64,000 nucleotides of DNA, from the NCBI RefSeq assembly GCF_028583425.1, contig NC_072797.1, positions 20,122,001 to 20,186,000 of the forward strand, read 5' to 3'. The DNA comes from Eublepharis macularius (Eukaryota > Chordata > Lepidosauria > Squamata > Eublepharidae). How positions within the stretch are numbered: position 1 is the stretch's first letter; every line of letters begins with the position of its first letter. Both the position numbers and the translations under genes were made by a program. The notes beneath the pieces were generated by a model, which saw nothing but the letters and a program-made list of their open reading frames with translations, had not been told where the DNA came from and did not search any database. Shown here one piece after another: positions 1 to 10,273 of the stretch.

Positions 1-1470
1 CAGATCCTTAAGGGGATGGCATTTAGCACAGCCTTGCTCTGGCCCAGAGCAAATTGGCGTATATAAGTCATTTCACTTACACTTTTGTACATGAAATAAG
101 ATTGATTGCTAATATATTTAAACCCTTTAAATGACTCCATCCCCAAATGATAAAAAGCTAAATGGAATGTAGTGTTTTATGTGAGGTAGCATAGGTGAGC
201 AGGGTATGTATCCTCTGCAATGGAAAAAAAGGATGGGTTGCAAATGCAGATGTCTGGGGCCAGATTTTTCTACTGTTTCTGTAACCCCCCCCTCCCCAAA
301 TACATTATCATCAGCTATAGTCAGCTGGATCTGCTGTGATACTTCAAAGGATGCCTGAAAGCCCCCTTAAAAGATCTCACAGGAATGCAGAATGAATAGC
401 TCAAGAAGAATCAGTGTCGTGTTTCATCAAAATCTGAGCTAAAACAGCTTCCTGAAAATGCCTTCAATAGTAATATTTCTCAGTCCAAGATGTTTGGATT
501 CATGGCAGCATTAACTGAATGGCAGCATTTTCCAACCCAACAGCTGTTCATTCAGCTGCACAAAATGGTCAATTAGTTGCGTCTGACTCCTTTGTGGACA
601 GGTGCCTTGTCTGCATTCCAAGTGGCTATCACAGTCACTGCCCTCTTTGTTTCCAAATTAAAGTTCTTCTTCCCTGCCCTTATCCAACCATCCATTCCGT
701 TGTTGAGAAAGACCCATGAAGTGGGAAAGCTACTGGAATCACTGAAAAATTCTTCCTACGATTTACCTTGGAAATAAGGGGCAGTATCCTACCAACTCAA
801 TGCACGGAATGTCATTTATTTCCAGCATTCATCTCTGTTTCTGCAGCACTTTCCACCACCTGGAAATATCATTCCCAGGGTCATGGAACCACATAGGGGA
901 ACTAAGTAGGTTGTGTGTGTGTATCGTGGAGGACAAGGAGGTGAGATTGCTCCTGCTTCTTCTGGAATCACAGCTCCACTGAGGAAAGGAGTCTATTTCA
1001 TCCCCCTTTTCCCTCCTCGCTCCAACCAACTGAGCTGTTGTTCTGCATGGATCCTGCAACTGCAAGAATGATCATTCTGTGAGTCAGAATAAGCTGCAGA
1101 AAAGGAGAGGAATGTGCAAATGTCCTGCATACCTTCCACTCGGAGATGGTAGGATGCTGCCCACTGTAGGATGCTGCCCACTTTAGTGATTCAAGCCCGA
1201 TTTTTGTCTCTAAGGGGTTAATCAGAGAGGCTGAAGCAATACGAAAATCTAGAAATGACCCACTTAGGATAATAAGGGATGTTTCTCAATTTTGTACGTC
1301 ATATATAAATAAATGACCATATAAAGGCACAGAATGATTATTTTAGAGGTATGTAAAGACTGAGGTGAGGGGTTACTCATGCTTTTAAAGATAAGTGCAA
1401 GATGATCACGCCACTCCAATGAGGGGCAATCCATGTGCAGAAAACAAGTTTCCATGCACAAATCATCCTG
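1..1470. other. ALPK2 intron, no recognisable feature
   Basis: I see no exon, repeat family or long reading frame here. A 17-bp direct duplication (GTAGGATGCTGCCCACT) lies at about 1149-1182. Confidence 0.5.
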
Positions 1471-1640
1471 ATGCTGCTGTAGCACAGTGGTTATCAGCAT
1501 TCTGCTGGTTTGAATCCCACTACTGCCATGAGCTTAGCGGGTGGCCTCCTCTCAGCTCCAGCTTCCCAGCTGTATTGTGGGGATAATAAAAATACTGACT
1601 TTATTCACTGCTCTGAATGGAGCACTAATCGGTCTAGAAG
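1471..1640 (+). repeat. MIR/CORE-like SINE
   Basis: It has a tRNA-like head (GTAGCACAGTGGTTA, then TTTGAATCCCACTACTG as B box) and a body matching the copy at 44150-44375, including GGGGATAATAA and the TCTAGAAG end. Confidence 0.8.
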
Positions 1641-1837
1641 CACATGTTACATGCAGAGCAATGCAGGAGGTATTCCTCTGTAACTCTCAGGCAGTTCTGA
1701 GTTCAATAATGATATTCAAATCACAATTCACAACAGCAGACTCAGAAACACGCACAGTACAAAACTAGAACAAATATACTCTGAAACAACCTGAGTTAAA
1801 TCCTAATTAAATATTTCATCATTATTACTTATTATTA

Positions 1838-2010
1838 GGGCTGCTGAAACACCTGCCAGTTCGTCTCACAGTTTGTTCGCCAGTTGCGAACAGGAAGTCA
1901 AATTTTTGCCTAACTGCTTGCAAGCAATTTGAGCCTGTTTACTGGATTACTTTTCATATATTCAAACAGTACTGCACAGTACAGTGTATTTGACAGTGTT
2001 TCACATACAT
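1838..2010. repeat. fragment of a hAT-like repeat
   Basis: TTAGGGCTGCTGAAACACC followed by repeated GTTCG/GCGAAC words resembles the TIR-flanked hAT-type elements elsewhere in the window. I cannot define its ends. Confidence 0.35.
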
Positions 2011-2526
2011 ATATACTCGCACAGCCCAACTAAAGTCCTACCCTCACAATACCTGTTGTTGCTGCTCACTGCTTGGCAGACAGTTGTATAATGAGCCAAT
2101 CCATCAACCAGCAATTATAAACATTGTATTTATAAACATGTCTTACCACTAGGCATTTGTTTATGTCCATGATATCAACGTTATTTCATGCATGTACATT
2201 TTCATGCAGTGAGGTGCTACCCCAGGAACCTTGGCAATGTTACACAGGACGATGGAGCACAGTTCTGAGACTGCACAAGCACATCAATCAAATAATTGCA
2301 TGGGATCCTGGAGTATATCTCTAGAGGATATGGTATACAGACCTGGGGCAAAAAATGTAGCTCAGGCATCCCTACGAAATAATTTATGCCAAATAGGAGT
2401 TCATTTTTGAATATCTTAGATGGTACCCTAAATTATATGGGAGCCACAGGGAAATAGGAATCAATGAAGCTCAATCTTAGGTTTTACTTGAGTGATGGTT
2501 CTCTAGTTCTTTGCAGATATACAATA

Positions 2527-2815
2527 ACATGTAGTGGGAGCCTACCATGTGTAAGAGGAGCATGAAATACCCATGATTCTTCCAATATGCACAACTGCCA
2601 TACTGTGTGAACAGGGGCAACGCATGTATTTACTGTACACCTACAGCCTCAATACACATGAAAGGAAAGCCTGAAAACCTCAGTGGTTGGTTCATACACA
2701 CAAAAGCTATACACACAAGACAAATACACACGTTGCCCCTGTTCACACAACATGATGACTGCACATGTCAAGAGAATCACATGTAGCGCATGCTCCCATT
2801 ACCTGTGCTTAGTAG
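2527..2815. repeat. long imperfect inverted repeat (MITE-like)
   Basis: GTGTGAACAGGGGCAACG (about 2607) is mirrored by CGTTGCCCCTGTTCACAC (about 2732). Outer words also pair: GTGGGAGCCTACCATGTG at left against ACATGTAGCGCATGCTCCCA at right. The layout is that of a foldback non-autonomous DNA transposon; family unknown. Confidence 0.55.
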
Positions 2816-3596
2816 TCTCCAGGTGTGTATTATTGTAACATCTGAAAAGGTTTTATGTTTCGGTTAGATGTACAATCCTCTCCCCTAGATTGAATTCTGG
2901 AGAAATCCATTTTTCCTGTGTTCTTTCAAAGGGCCATGTATGGTGCTGATTGGCTGCAGCTTGTGACAAAATAAGTGCTGGATTCTGAGAGACAGCATGT
3001 GTCGTTTGAGGCTTGAAGTTGAGTGAAAGTAGAGTTTACTCATCAGCAGGAAAAAATGCTGATCTGTATTTACATTGACATCAGTACTAGAGGTCCCATG
3101 AACTTCATGATTAACATGTTCAGCAGGTGAACGCGTACCTGTTTTAACAGCTGCAATTATTCACAGGCTGAACCTTGGATCCCCTTGCCTTGTTGCCATC
3201 TGACTTGAGCAGCTACCAAATAGCTTTGTGTCTGAGCACTTATGGTTGCCAAATGATGCATAACAATGACTGGGGGGTGGGGGAGCAGGAAGGATTAGAT
3301 TCCCATTCCAAGAATGTGCATGAGTGAAATGTACTGTAGTGAACTCTCTGAACATACAGAAAGAAAACTGAACAAGTTCAAGCTGATATCAAAGAACTGA
3401 ACTGCTCAATGAAAAATGAGTTCCCTGCTTGCACCAGGTGAGCATAATATGAGCTGAAGTGGCAGGTACTCATGCATCCCTAATCTGAATACACTCACAC
3501 ATTGGGAGTATGTAACAAGATACTTATCAAAAGTTCTATCAGTCAAAATTATCCCAGTATACATCTCTTTAAGATAAAAGCATATATAAATATATA

Positions 3597-4243
3597 TCCT
3601 ATTATATAAAAGGCTAACAGTGTTCCAGAGAACTCACTTCCTACCCTGGTGCGCCTTCAGGGGGCGCTGCTGTGGAGGGAAGCCCAGAATAGGCAGCCTG
3701 TCCCTCCAAGAGTACACCATGGCAGGAAGCCCAGGCCAGGATCTGGGCGGAGCAGGTGGCAATGTATACCCCCCACCTTCCCATAGCTGGGATCAGGAGA
3801 GGAGCAGGTAACAATGCCCGCCCCCCGCCTTCACCCTGTTGGAATCAGGAGCAGAGCAGGTGGCAATGCCTACCCCCCCCCATCTTCGCCTGGCTGGGAT
3901 CAGGCACGGAGCAGATGGCAATGCCCGCTCCCCGCCTTCACCAGGCCAGGATCAGGTGTGGAGCAGGTGGAAATGCCCACCCCCCTTCACCCAGCCTGGA
4001 TCAGGAGTGGAGCAGGTGGCAATGCCTGCTCCCCCTTAAACCCGCTGGAATCAGGCACGGAGCAGGTGGCAATGCCCGCCCCCCCTCACACTGTCAGGAT
4101 CAAATGTGGAGCAGGCAGCAATGCCCGCCCCCACTTCACCCAGCCAGGATCGGGTGTGGAGGAGGAGGATGCAATGCCCGCCTGCCCACCCTCTCATTTT
4201 AGAGCCCGTTGTATTTTTTTCCCACAATGGGCTTTGCTACTAG
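3597..4243 (+). mobile_element. non-autonomous Helitron (rolling-circle transposon), 647 bp
   Basis: It begins TCCTATTATATAAAAGG directly after an A and ends CTAG directly before a T, the Helitron A/T target preference. About ten bases before CTAG lies a hairpin: AGCCCGTTGT pairs with ACAATGGGCT (one mismatch) around a T/C-rich loop. There is no target-site duplication and no inverted terminal repeat, as expected for the class. No Rep/helicase reading frame is present; the interior is a minisatellite. The 5' end resembles the ends I remember from Helitrons of bats and lizards. Confidence 0.85.
3735..4195 (+). repeat. ~52-bp GC-rich minisatellite inside the Helitron
   Basis: About nine units, tracked by the word CAATG(C) at 3760, 3812, 3864, 3919, 3971, 4020, 4070, 4119 and 4172 (spacing 49-55). 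Units share GGAGCAGGTGGCAATGCC, a C-run and GGATCAGG. Length changes fall mostly in the C-run. Overlapping long reading frames here are a by-product of the periodicity. Confidence 0.9.
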
Positions 4244-5139
4244 TGTGTATGTGTGTATGTGTAAATGCATTTTTCCCTCTAGTGCAGTCTAAAAGCAGTA
4301 AATAAAGTGCAGCCTATATTGATAACCACCATGAAATTGTAAGGTCCTCAAATAACTTCTGCAGTTGTTTTCCCCAAAGACAACTTGCATTTGTTCTGTG
4401 GAACCCCTAACCATTCGTCAGCTGCAACTGCCCTACACTGACACCAATGACCTTCCAGCAAGCTTGAAAAATGGCAATTTGTCATGTTAGGCCTGTCACT
4501 AACATTACTGTGAACTGGTGATGCCAAGTGGGCGTACAGCTGCCTCTCAACCCTCCACGCAATTATGTTATGATTTTAAAGCATGCTAGTTTTAGAAGTG
4601 TTATGGACTTGCTGACCTCTAGCACAATTGACTTTTAAGAGCTACAGCTGACTGACATGCTTTTCAACATTAACAATTATTTTTGTTTGCTATGACTTCA
4701 TGGGGTTTCCCCCTCATGTTTCATATGGTGCATTTCATAGCTTATCTTTTGACTTTAACATGTAATAACAACATAGGATGAGAGCGAGAGAAAATCCAGA
4801 ATATATTGTCATTTTGAAGTACAGTGGAGAGATAAAGCTGATATACTCTGTGGCCTGGCAAAGAGCACTGGGAGATAAAACTTTCTGTGCCGCATCAACA
4901 GAAAGTTGGTTTTATTTATAGTGAGCATCCCCCTCCCACAATGATGTTTTGAACAACACAGAAGGGGGTAGGAAGACCAGCTATTTGTTGCTATTCCCAC
5001 AATGTGACTCAGATAAGAGCTGCACAGCACAGTAAATATAACTGTAGACAAAATCATAGAGGCTCCTTATTTTTCACTTGAGATGTTAATTCTAAGGGCT
5101 GTTTTTTCAGGCAACAGAGAATTCCTTTGGTTGCCACAA
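4244..5139. other. ALPK2 intron, nothing recognised
   Basis: AT-rich sequence without a repeat family or exon I can name. Confidence 0.45.
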
Positions 5140-5706
5140 TGTGGAACAATATTTATGTGTAGAATTTTCTTTATTTAAACTACAAACAATAAAATAAAAA
5201 CTATAAACAATAAACATAGAGGATTAAAAAAACACAACATTCTGAAAAGAAGACGCACTAACAATACATAAACAAGTTTTTTAAAAAACCACCCTAAAAC
5301 TACACTACAGGTTGAGTTCCATTATCTCTGCAACAAATATGTATCATTTCTAGAGTCTCACTTATTCTAAGTTAAACATAAGAGCCCTCTTTTTTCTATT
5401 GTTCATGTTTCTTAATCCATAAATCCAGATGTCATCAAATCCTTGTTATCCATTTCATGTAAAAAGTCTATAAACAGTTTCCATTCAGTCAAGAAGTTAA
5501 TTAATGTCCTTTCTCTAATCAATGAAGTAAGTTTTGCCATTGACGCAAACTCCAAAACTTTGGTCCACCATTCCTCCACTGCAGGCAGTGTTGGAATTTT
5601 CACAATGTGGAACAATATTAAAGTTAGAGTATCTGAAAGGAAACATTGGATGATATCCTGGGGGGGGGGGGGGACTTTTTCCAATCTAAAGAGTCTTCCA
5701 GCAACT
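5140..5706 (-). mobile_element. L1-like LINE 3' fragment
   Basis: The minus strand from about 5684 to 5412 reads VEEWWTKVLEFASMAKLTSL and then LTEWKLFIDFL. This matches the C-terminal part of vertebrate L1 ORF2 (the WW...MAKLTxLI pattern). About 250 bp of A/T-rich 3' tail follow to 5140. The coding part is only about 90 residues and 5' truncated, so it is a dead copy. Confidence 0.7.
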
Positions 5707-5814
5707 TAAGTGTCATTGCTAACTGCCTGGAGGGGAAAAAAGACTTGTCCCTTTAATAGAAGCTTAATGGGATGTTATTTACCAGATGTATACACACACA
5801 CATACACCTATGTA

Positions 5815-6181
5815 CAGGGCCGGCGCGCCCATAGAGGCCAGGTAGGCGGTGGCCTCAGGCGCGAGGGCACTGGAGAGGCGCCGGAGGGGGTGTCCGAGGC
5901 GGAGGCGCGCGCCGCAGAGCTGGCATGGCTGGCCCGCAGCTGCTGCAGCCAACCAGCCCCGTGCCGCCGCCGCTGCTGCCGCCGCCACCACCACACAACC
6001 CAGCCGGGCGCAGCAGCCACAAGCCGCTGCTGGGGTGGCGTGTGGAGCGCGGAGCAGCCTCCGCCTGCCACCCCAGCCATCCGCCGGCAAATGCCCCCAG
6101 CTTGCGCTGCGTGATGACATCATCGTGAGATGACGTCATCGTGCAATGCCACAGGCACCAGAAACCCTGGCACCGGCAGTG
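5815..6181. mobile_element. GC-rich hAT-type element with 8-bp target duplication
   Basis: The flanking direct repeat CCTATGTA is exact (5807-5814 and 6182-6189). Ends are CAGGGCCGGCGC and, read inwards from the right, CACTGCCGGTGC. The interior is GC- and CpG-rich (about 5820-6100), then has TGACATCATCGTGAGATGACGTCATCG. No transposase. Its composition mimics a CpG island. Confidence 0.8.
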
Positions 6182-6189
6182 CCTATGTA

Positions 6190-7400
6190 TGTATGTATGT
6201 ATAGTGCTGACGTGAATGTGTGTGAGGGAGCATAATCTTAAGCAGGTCCTGATTATGCCTATTTTATTCAATGGCTCTTACGCCTAGGAAACTGTTCTTA
6301 TGATTGCAACTTGCGTGTGTTTAACATCATTCCTTTCCCCAGGACAATAGAATGCCATGTAAACTCCCACAACTAACCCATTCACCTATTGTTTCTTTAT
6401 AAACTTAATATTTCACTCATCTCTCCTACCACAGCAAAAATGCCTGGTTGTTATTAAACTGCCCAGGCACTTTTAAAGGGATGCCTACACAGAAAAGCAT
6501 TGGATCAGAATGGCTCATCCATGTAACTTGACCAAGGGAGCTAAGCTGAATTGAAAAACAGGGGCCAGTTAGGATGATAACCCTAACCACGATGAGATCC
6601 AGAGGGAAGTATTCCTTCTCTCCCCAGCCACCTGGCACACTGGGCAAGTTTCTGACCCCAACAGACATCCATAGGGCTCAGTAACATGGAAGCAGTGCCA
6701 TCTCTAACGTGTATAGACTATAGGTGTGGTTTCAGTTCTGCATTTTATCTAAAACATCCACCGTGTGCACAGAGCCAATGAGGACTGGATTTGACCAAAC
6801 TGGGGATTACATCATCAGATGGGAGCCAGTGTACCAGGTGTGGAGGGAATAATATGCGCTGCCCCTGCTCTTCACCATATATATATCTCCTCCATGGAAA
6901 TAATCCCAAAACTTAGCCTCCTGCTACAAAAGGTTATTTTTGAACTGTCCTTTGGAAACCACTCTGTTAGCAGTTCTTAGGGTGTATTAGCAAAAAGTAT
7001 GCAAAGGCATTGGGTGATTCCTGCATGTGCCATATATGAGAACAAGTCAGCCAAGTTCATTCAAGATGTCATAGTGCCATACTGGGTGAATGACATGCTG
7101 AGTCAGAATGCTGGTTGCTCATATAAGTCACACTTTCAGGATGAGGAAAAGGTTCAGTCCCCAGCATCTCCAGTTAAATGGAACATGTAATAGGTGATTT
7201 GCACTGGTGCTAGTCCTCATGGAAGAGCGTGATCAGCCCGAGAAAGAAAACAGCTATTGTTACACCTATTAGTAAACTCAAGTCTCAAACAAGCCACTAG
7301 AACAACAACAACAAAAACATCTCCTTAATGAGGAACTTTCTGAATTAATGTCTGGCACTCTGCTCCTTTTGGTCTTAGAAAGTGCCCTGAATCAGACCTG
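6190..7400. other. ALPK2 intron, nothing recognised
   Basis: A short (TATG)n lies at about 6184-6202. The rest shows no exon, and no repeat I can name. Confidence 0.45.
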
Positions 7401-7408
7401 GCTCTTTT

Positions 7409-7409
<1 letters not shown>

Positions 7410-7458
<49 letters not shown>

Positions 7459-7460
7459 AC
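7410..7460 (+). repeat. (AAC)n microsatellite
   Basis: Roughly 16 near-perfect AAC repeats. Confidence 0.97.
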
Positions 7461-7504
7461 AACACTGTGATTATATACTGCTTGTCTGAAGAGATTGTGG
7501 ATTA

Positions 7505-7735
7505 AACATAAAATGCATGAGGCTGCCTTCTAGCAAGTCAGACTATTGGCTTATCATGGCCAGTCTTGTCTATTCCGACAGGCAGCGATTCTCCAGGGTT
7601 TTAGGCAGACGTCTTTCACATCACCTATTACATGTTCCATTTAACTGCAGATGCTGGGGATTGAACCTGCGATCTTCTGCATGCCAAACTGATGTTCTGC
7701 CTTTAAGTCACAGCCACTCCCCTCCCACAGATGTA
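7505..7735 (-). repeat. tRNA-derived SINE
   Basis: On the minus strand the right end is the tRNA-like head (B-box words GGTTCAATCCCCAGCATC). The left end, ATGAGGCTGCCTTCTAGC, is the tail. Other copies lie at 23008-23436, 49046-49445 and 57115-57300. Confidence 0.8.
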
Positions 7736-7739
7736 TGCA

Positions 7740-8490
7740 AACCGCGGTCCTGGGATGTGTGTATATGTAAGCATGGGGGGAGATAAAACTGAATGCTATG
7801 AACTACAGAAAGGTTGGAGAACAAAGCAAGGAGAATGCAGTACAGCTTCAGCAACTGATCTAGGAGCACTTCATTCTATAGCTGTGGTAAAACCTATATC
7901 AGATGGTCCTAATCAATGCTTTGGCAGAAGGCTGCTGGAAGTCCACTAAGTCGCTACAAACACTTAAAAACAAGTATGGGTATAAATACAATAATATATG
8001 GCAGATATGAGACCTAGTTAGTGTCACATTCTGAGGCAGGACATAGAATCAGGATAATACGAGATTTGCAAACAACCCCCATTCCTGAATCATTCTCTTT
8101 CTGACGTCCTTTTGAGCCAACTTCTCTGCTCCAACTGTGCTTGGGTATCTTTGAACAGCGGCAAAGAGAAAGCCACTGCTTGAATAAGATACATGGAGCA
8201 GATTCAGTTTCAGATTTCTCTTTCCAGCTGTCTGAAATCCCATTAGTGCTATTTACTATTATCAGGACCTCCCTCCCCCCCCCCCCACCTCTTTCTCTCT
8301 CTATAATTAGGATGGCTTAAGGTTTATCAGGGCCTTTTTCAAAACCAGACTTCCTTAACAGCAGTAGCTGTCAATCACATAGGCATGAATGGCAAAAATC
8401 TTTCAGGATTCACATTCTTTTATGACAAGCAGGAATAAAGTGCATTCAAGTCAGTGGGTATATGTCTATACTAAATGGTAAAATAATTTC
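7740..8490. other. ALPK2 intron next to the large exon, nothing recognised
   Basis: Holds a C-run at about 8274-8286 followed by a CT-rich stretch. No other feature is seen. Confidence 0.45.
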
Positions 8491-8496
8491 CCTTAC

Positions 8497-10273
8497 CATT
8501 AGCGCAGCATTTTCATTTGGCAACTGGTTTCCCTCGGACAGATTGTTAATCTGTTTGCCTTCCCATGGGCTGTTTTCATCTCCTCCTTTGCCATGCAATA
8601 AGCCATAATGAGGTGAAGAGTTTTTTGTGTCCTGGTACACTTCATTTGGATCTCTGCTGTTACATCCATGAAGCCGCACAGTAGAATCCAAACTTCTGTT
8701 GCTTTGGATTGTGCGACTTTCGGAGATGCGAAGCTCTTTGGGATGCAACTTTTGTAGAGGGCGTTTTGATGCCTTTGCCAGACCAGCTACGTTATTTTTT
8801 CCTTTTCCTTTGGTCGGTTTCTCCCTTACCTTTGCAAACTTTTGTGAGTTTTTCTGTGCGAAATTTCTGTCCATGTCTTGTTTCTCTCTTGCCGCAACGG
8901 AACCACTTATACCGCAAGAGGATGATTCCATCCCCAAAAGCTCATTTTCCATGCTTTGTGATCTGACAACAGAAGAATCTTCAGTGGATTTTGTGTAGCT
9001 ACTGTTTTCTTCTTCAATTCTGGGACAATCATTTTCAATCGCCATGGAAGCCACAGGCGGCTTGTACTTCTCTTTGTCTTTCGTAGTAGGAGCTTTGCTC
9101 TGCTGTTGCCCAACAGTCAGAGTCATTCCTGTGGGTAACAGTGATGGATTGTATGCACTGAGGTCGCTCCTGACAGCTACTTCTTTGGATTTTGACTGAT
9201 GAGCACAGAAGCCAATGGTGGCATCCATAGGCACGGTGTTATTCGACACTTGAAACAGGCGAGGCATTTCGCCGAGGAAGTAAGCACACCCGTCACAATC
9301 ATTACCCAGCTTTGAATCATCTTCATCATCACTTTCCAACAGAAACTTCAGTTTCCTTTCCCATTCTTCATACGCTTCCTCCGTCATCACGTCAGAACAT
9401 TCGAGGTATTCCAGGCGATCATTGTCAAAAGAGTCATCGGCTGTAATAAAGGTTCTGCCCAGAAGCAGCTCAAAACCATCGCCAGCATTTTTATAGGAAT
9501 CCTCTAGACAGGAGCTCTGATTTTCTAGAGGTGCGCTTGCATGGCTCCAGGACAGGGCATCATTTCTCAGAACTTCACTGAGGCAACTCTCTTCATGTGT
9601 CTTGGCATATTCAGTTGTCTGACAAGCAGCTAAGTCTTTAGCATTAAAGGAACAGCTGTTTGTATGATCATTGATTTGACTTGGTGGTTTGGAATCCACT
9701 TGTGAATTGTTGACGGTATCCACTTCTTTCTCAGCACAGTCCCCAGACATTTTTCTCTCAGTATGCTCCCTAGACATTTCAAGGCTGTCATAAAGGAGAT
9801 CAGATGTATTTGGGGGCACATCCAAAATGCTACAATTATTTTCCTCTGGGCGGAGTACATTTTTAGCACACACATTGTCTCCTAAACAATGAGCACTTTT
9901 GTGCTGATTTTCCATTGGAGGACTAATCCCATTTTCCATTGAGCGGAATAATGTGGTTTGCTCGGTAGACAAGCCATTGAATTCTGTTGCTGGAGGTTCT
10001 AATGATCCTAAAGAGGAAAAACACTCATGGCTCGAATCATTGTTTTCGACTAAATCTTCTTTGTTCTCCGTGGCTTGATTAGAACTTTCCCAATGATACG
10101 GAGTGGCATAATTTGCTCTGTAAGTTCTTATATTGCTTTTAGAATTACCGTGTAATGTTTTATATACTTCAAATTTTGGACCAGATGTCACATTAAGGAA
10201 AGCTGAGGACTGAACTCTTCCAAAACAGTTATGAGCCACGATTCGATAAACACCAGCTTGTTGCTCTGTGCAC
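8497..10273 (-). CDS. ALPK2: ALPK2 third coding exon, end of Ig domain and long acidic region
   Basis: A 1777-nt exon with an AG acceptor at 10275-10274 and a GTAAGG donor at 8496-8491. It opens with CTEQQAGVYRIVAHN, the F and G strands of the Ig domain, then continues for about 560 residues rich in Ser, Asn, Glu and Asp. The central block at about 9230-9450 reads CSDVMTEEAYEEWERKLKF, then LLESDDEDD, NDCDGCAYF, and PMDATIGF; this block is conserved in vertebrate ALPK2 as I recall it. A Lys-rich patch (KPTKGKGKNN) follows near 8800. It ends in phase 0. The next large ALPK2 exon is not found in the 8.5 kb to its left. Confidence 0.93.

Noticed and set aside
3735..4195. A CRISPR-like array
   Set aside because: Units are near-identical along their whole length with no unique spacers, and the host is a vertebrate.
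3620..4305. Three overlapping long plus-strand reading frames, up to 163 codons
   Set aside because: They are produced by the GC-rich 52-bp minisatellite inside the Helitron; no frame is favoured and no domain is seen.
5710..6271. Overlapping Ala/Pro/Arg-rich frames on both strands
   Set aside because: They come from the GC-rich hAT-type element at 5815-6181.
1..8496. A further ALPK2 exon
   Set aside because: No minus-strand frame with splice borders and ALPK2-like residues was found; the short frame at 8049-8243 has no supporting match.
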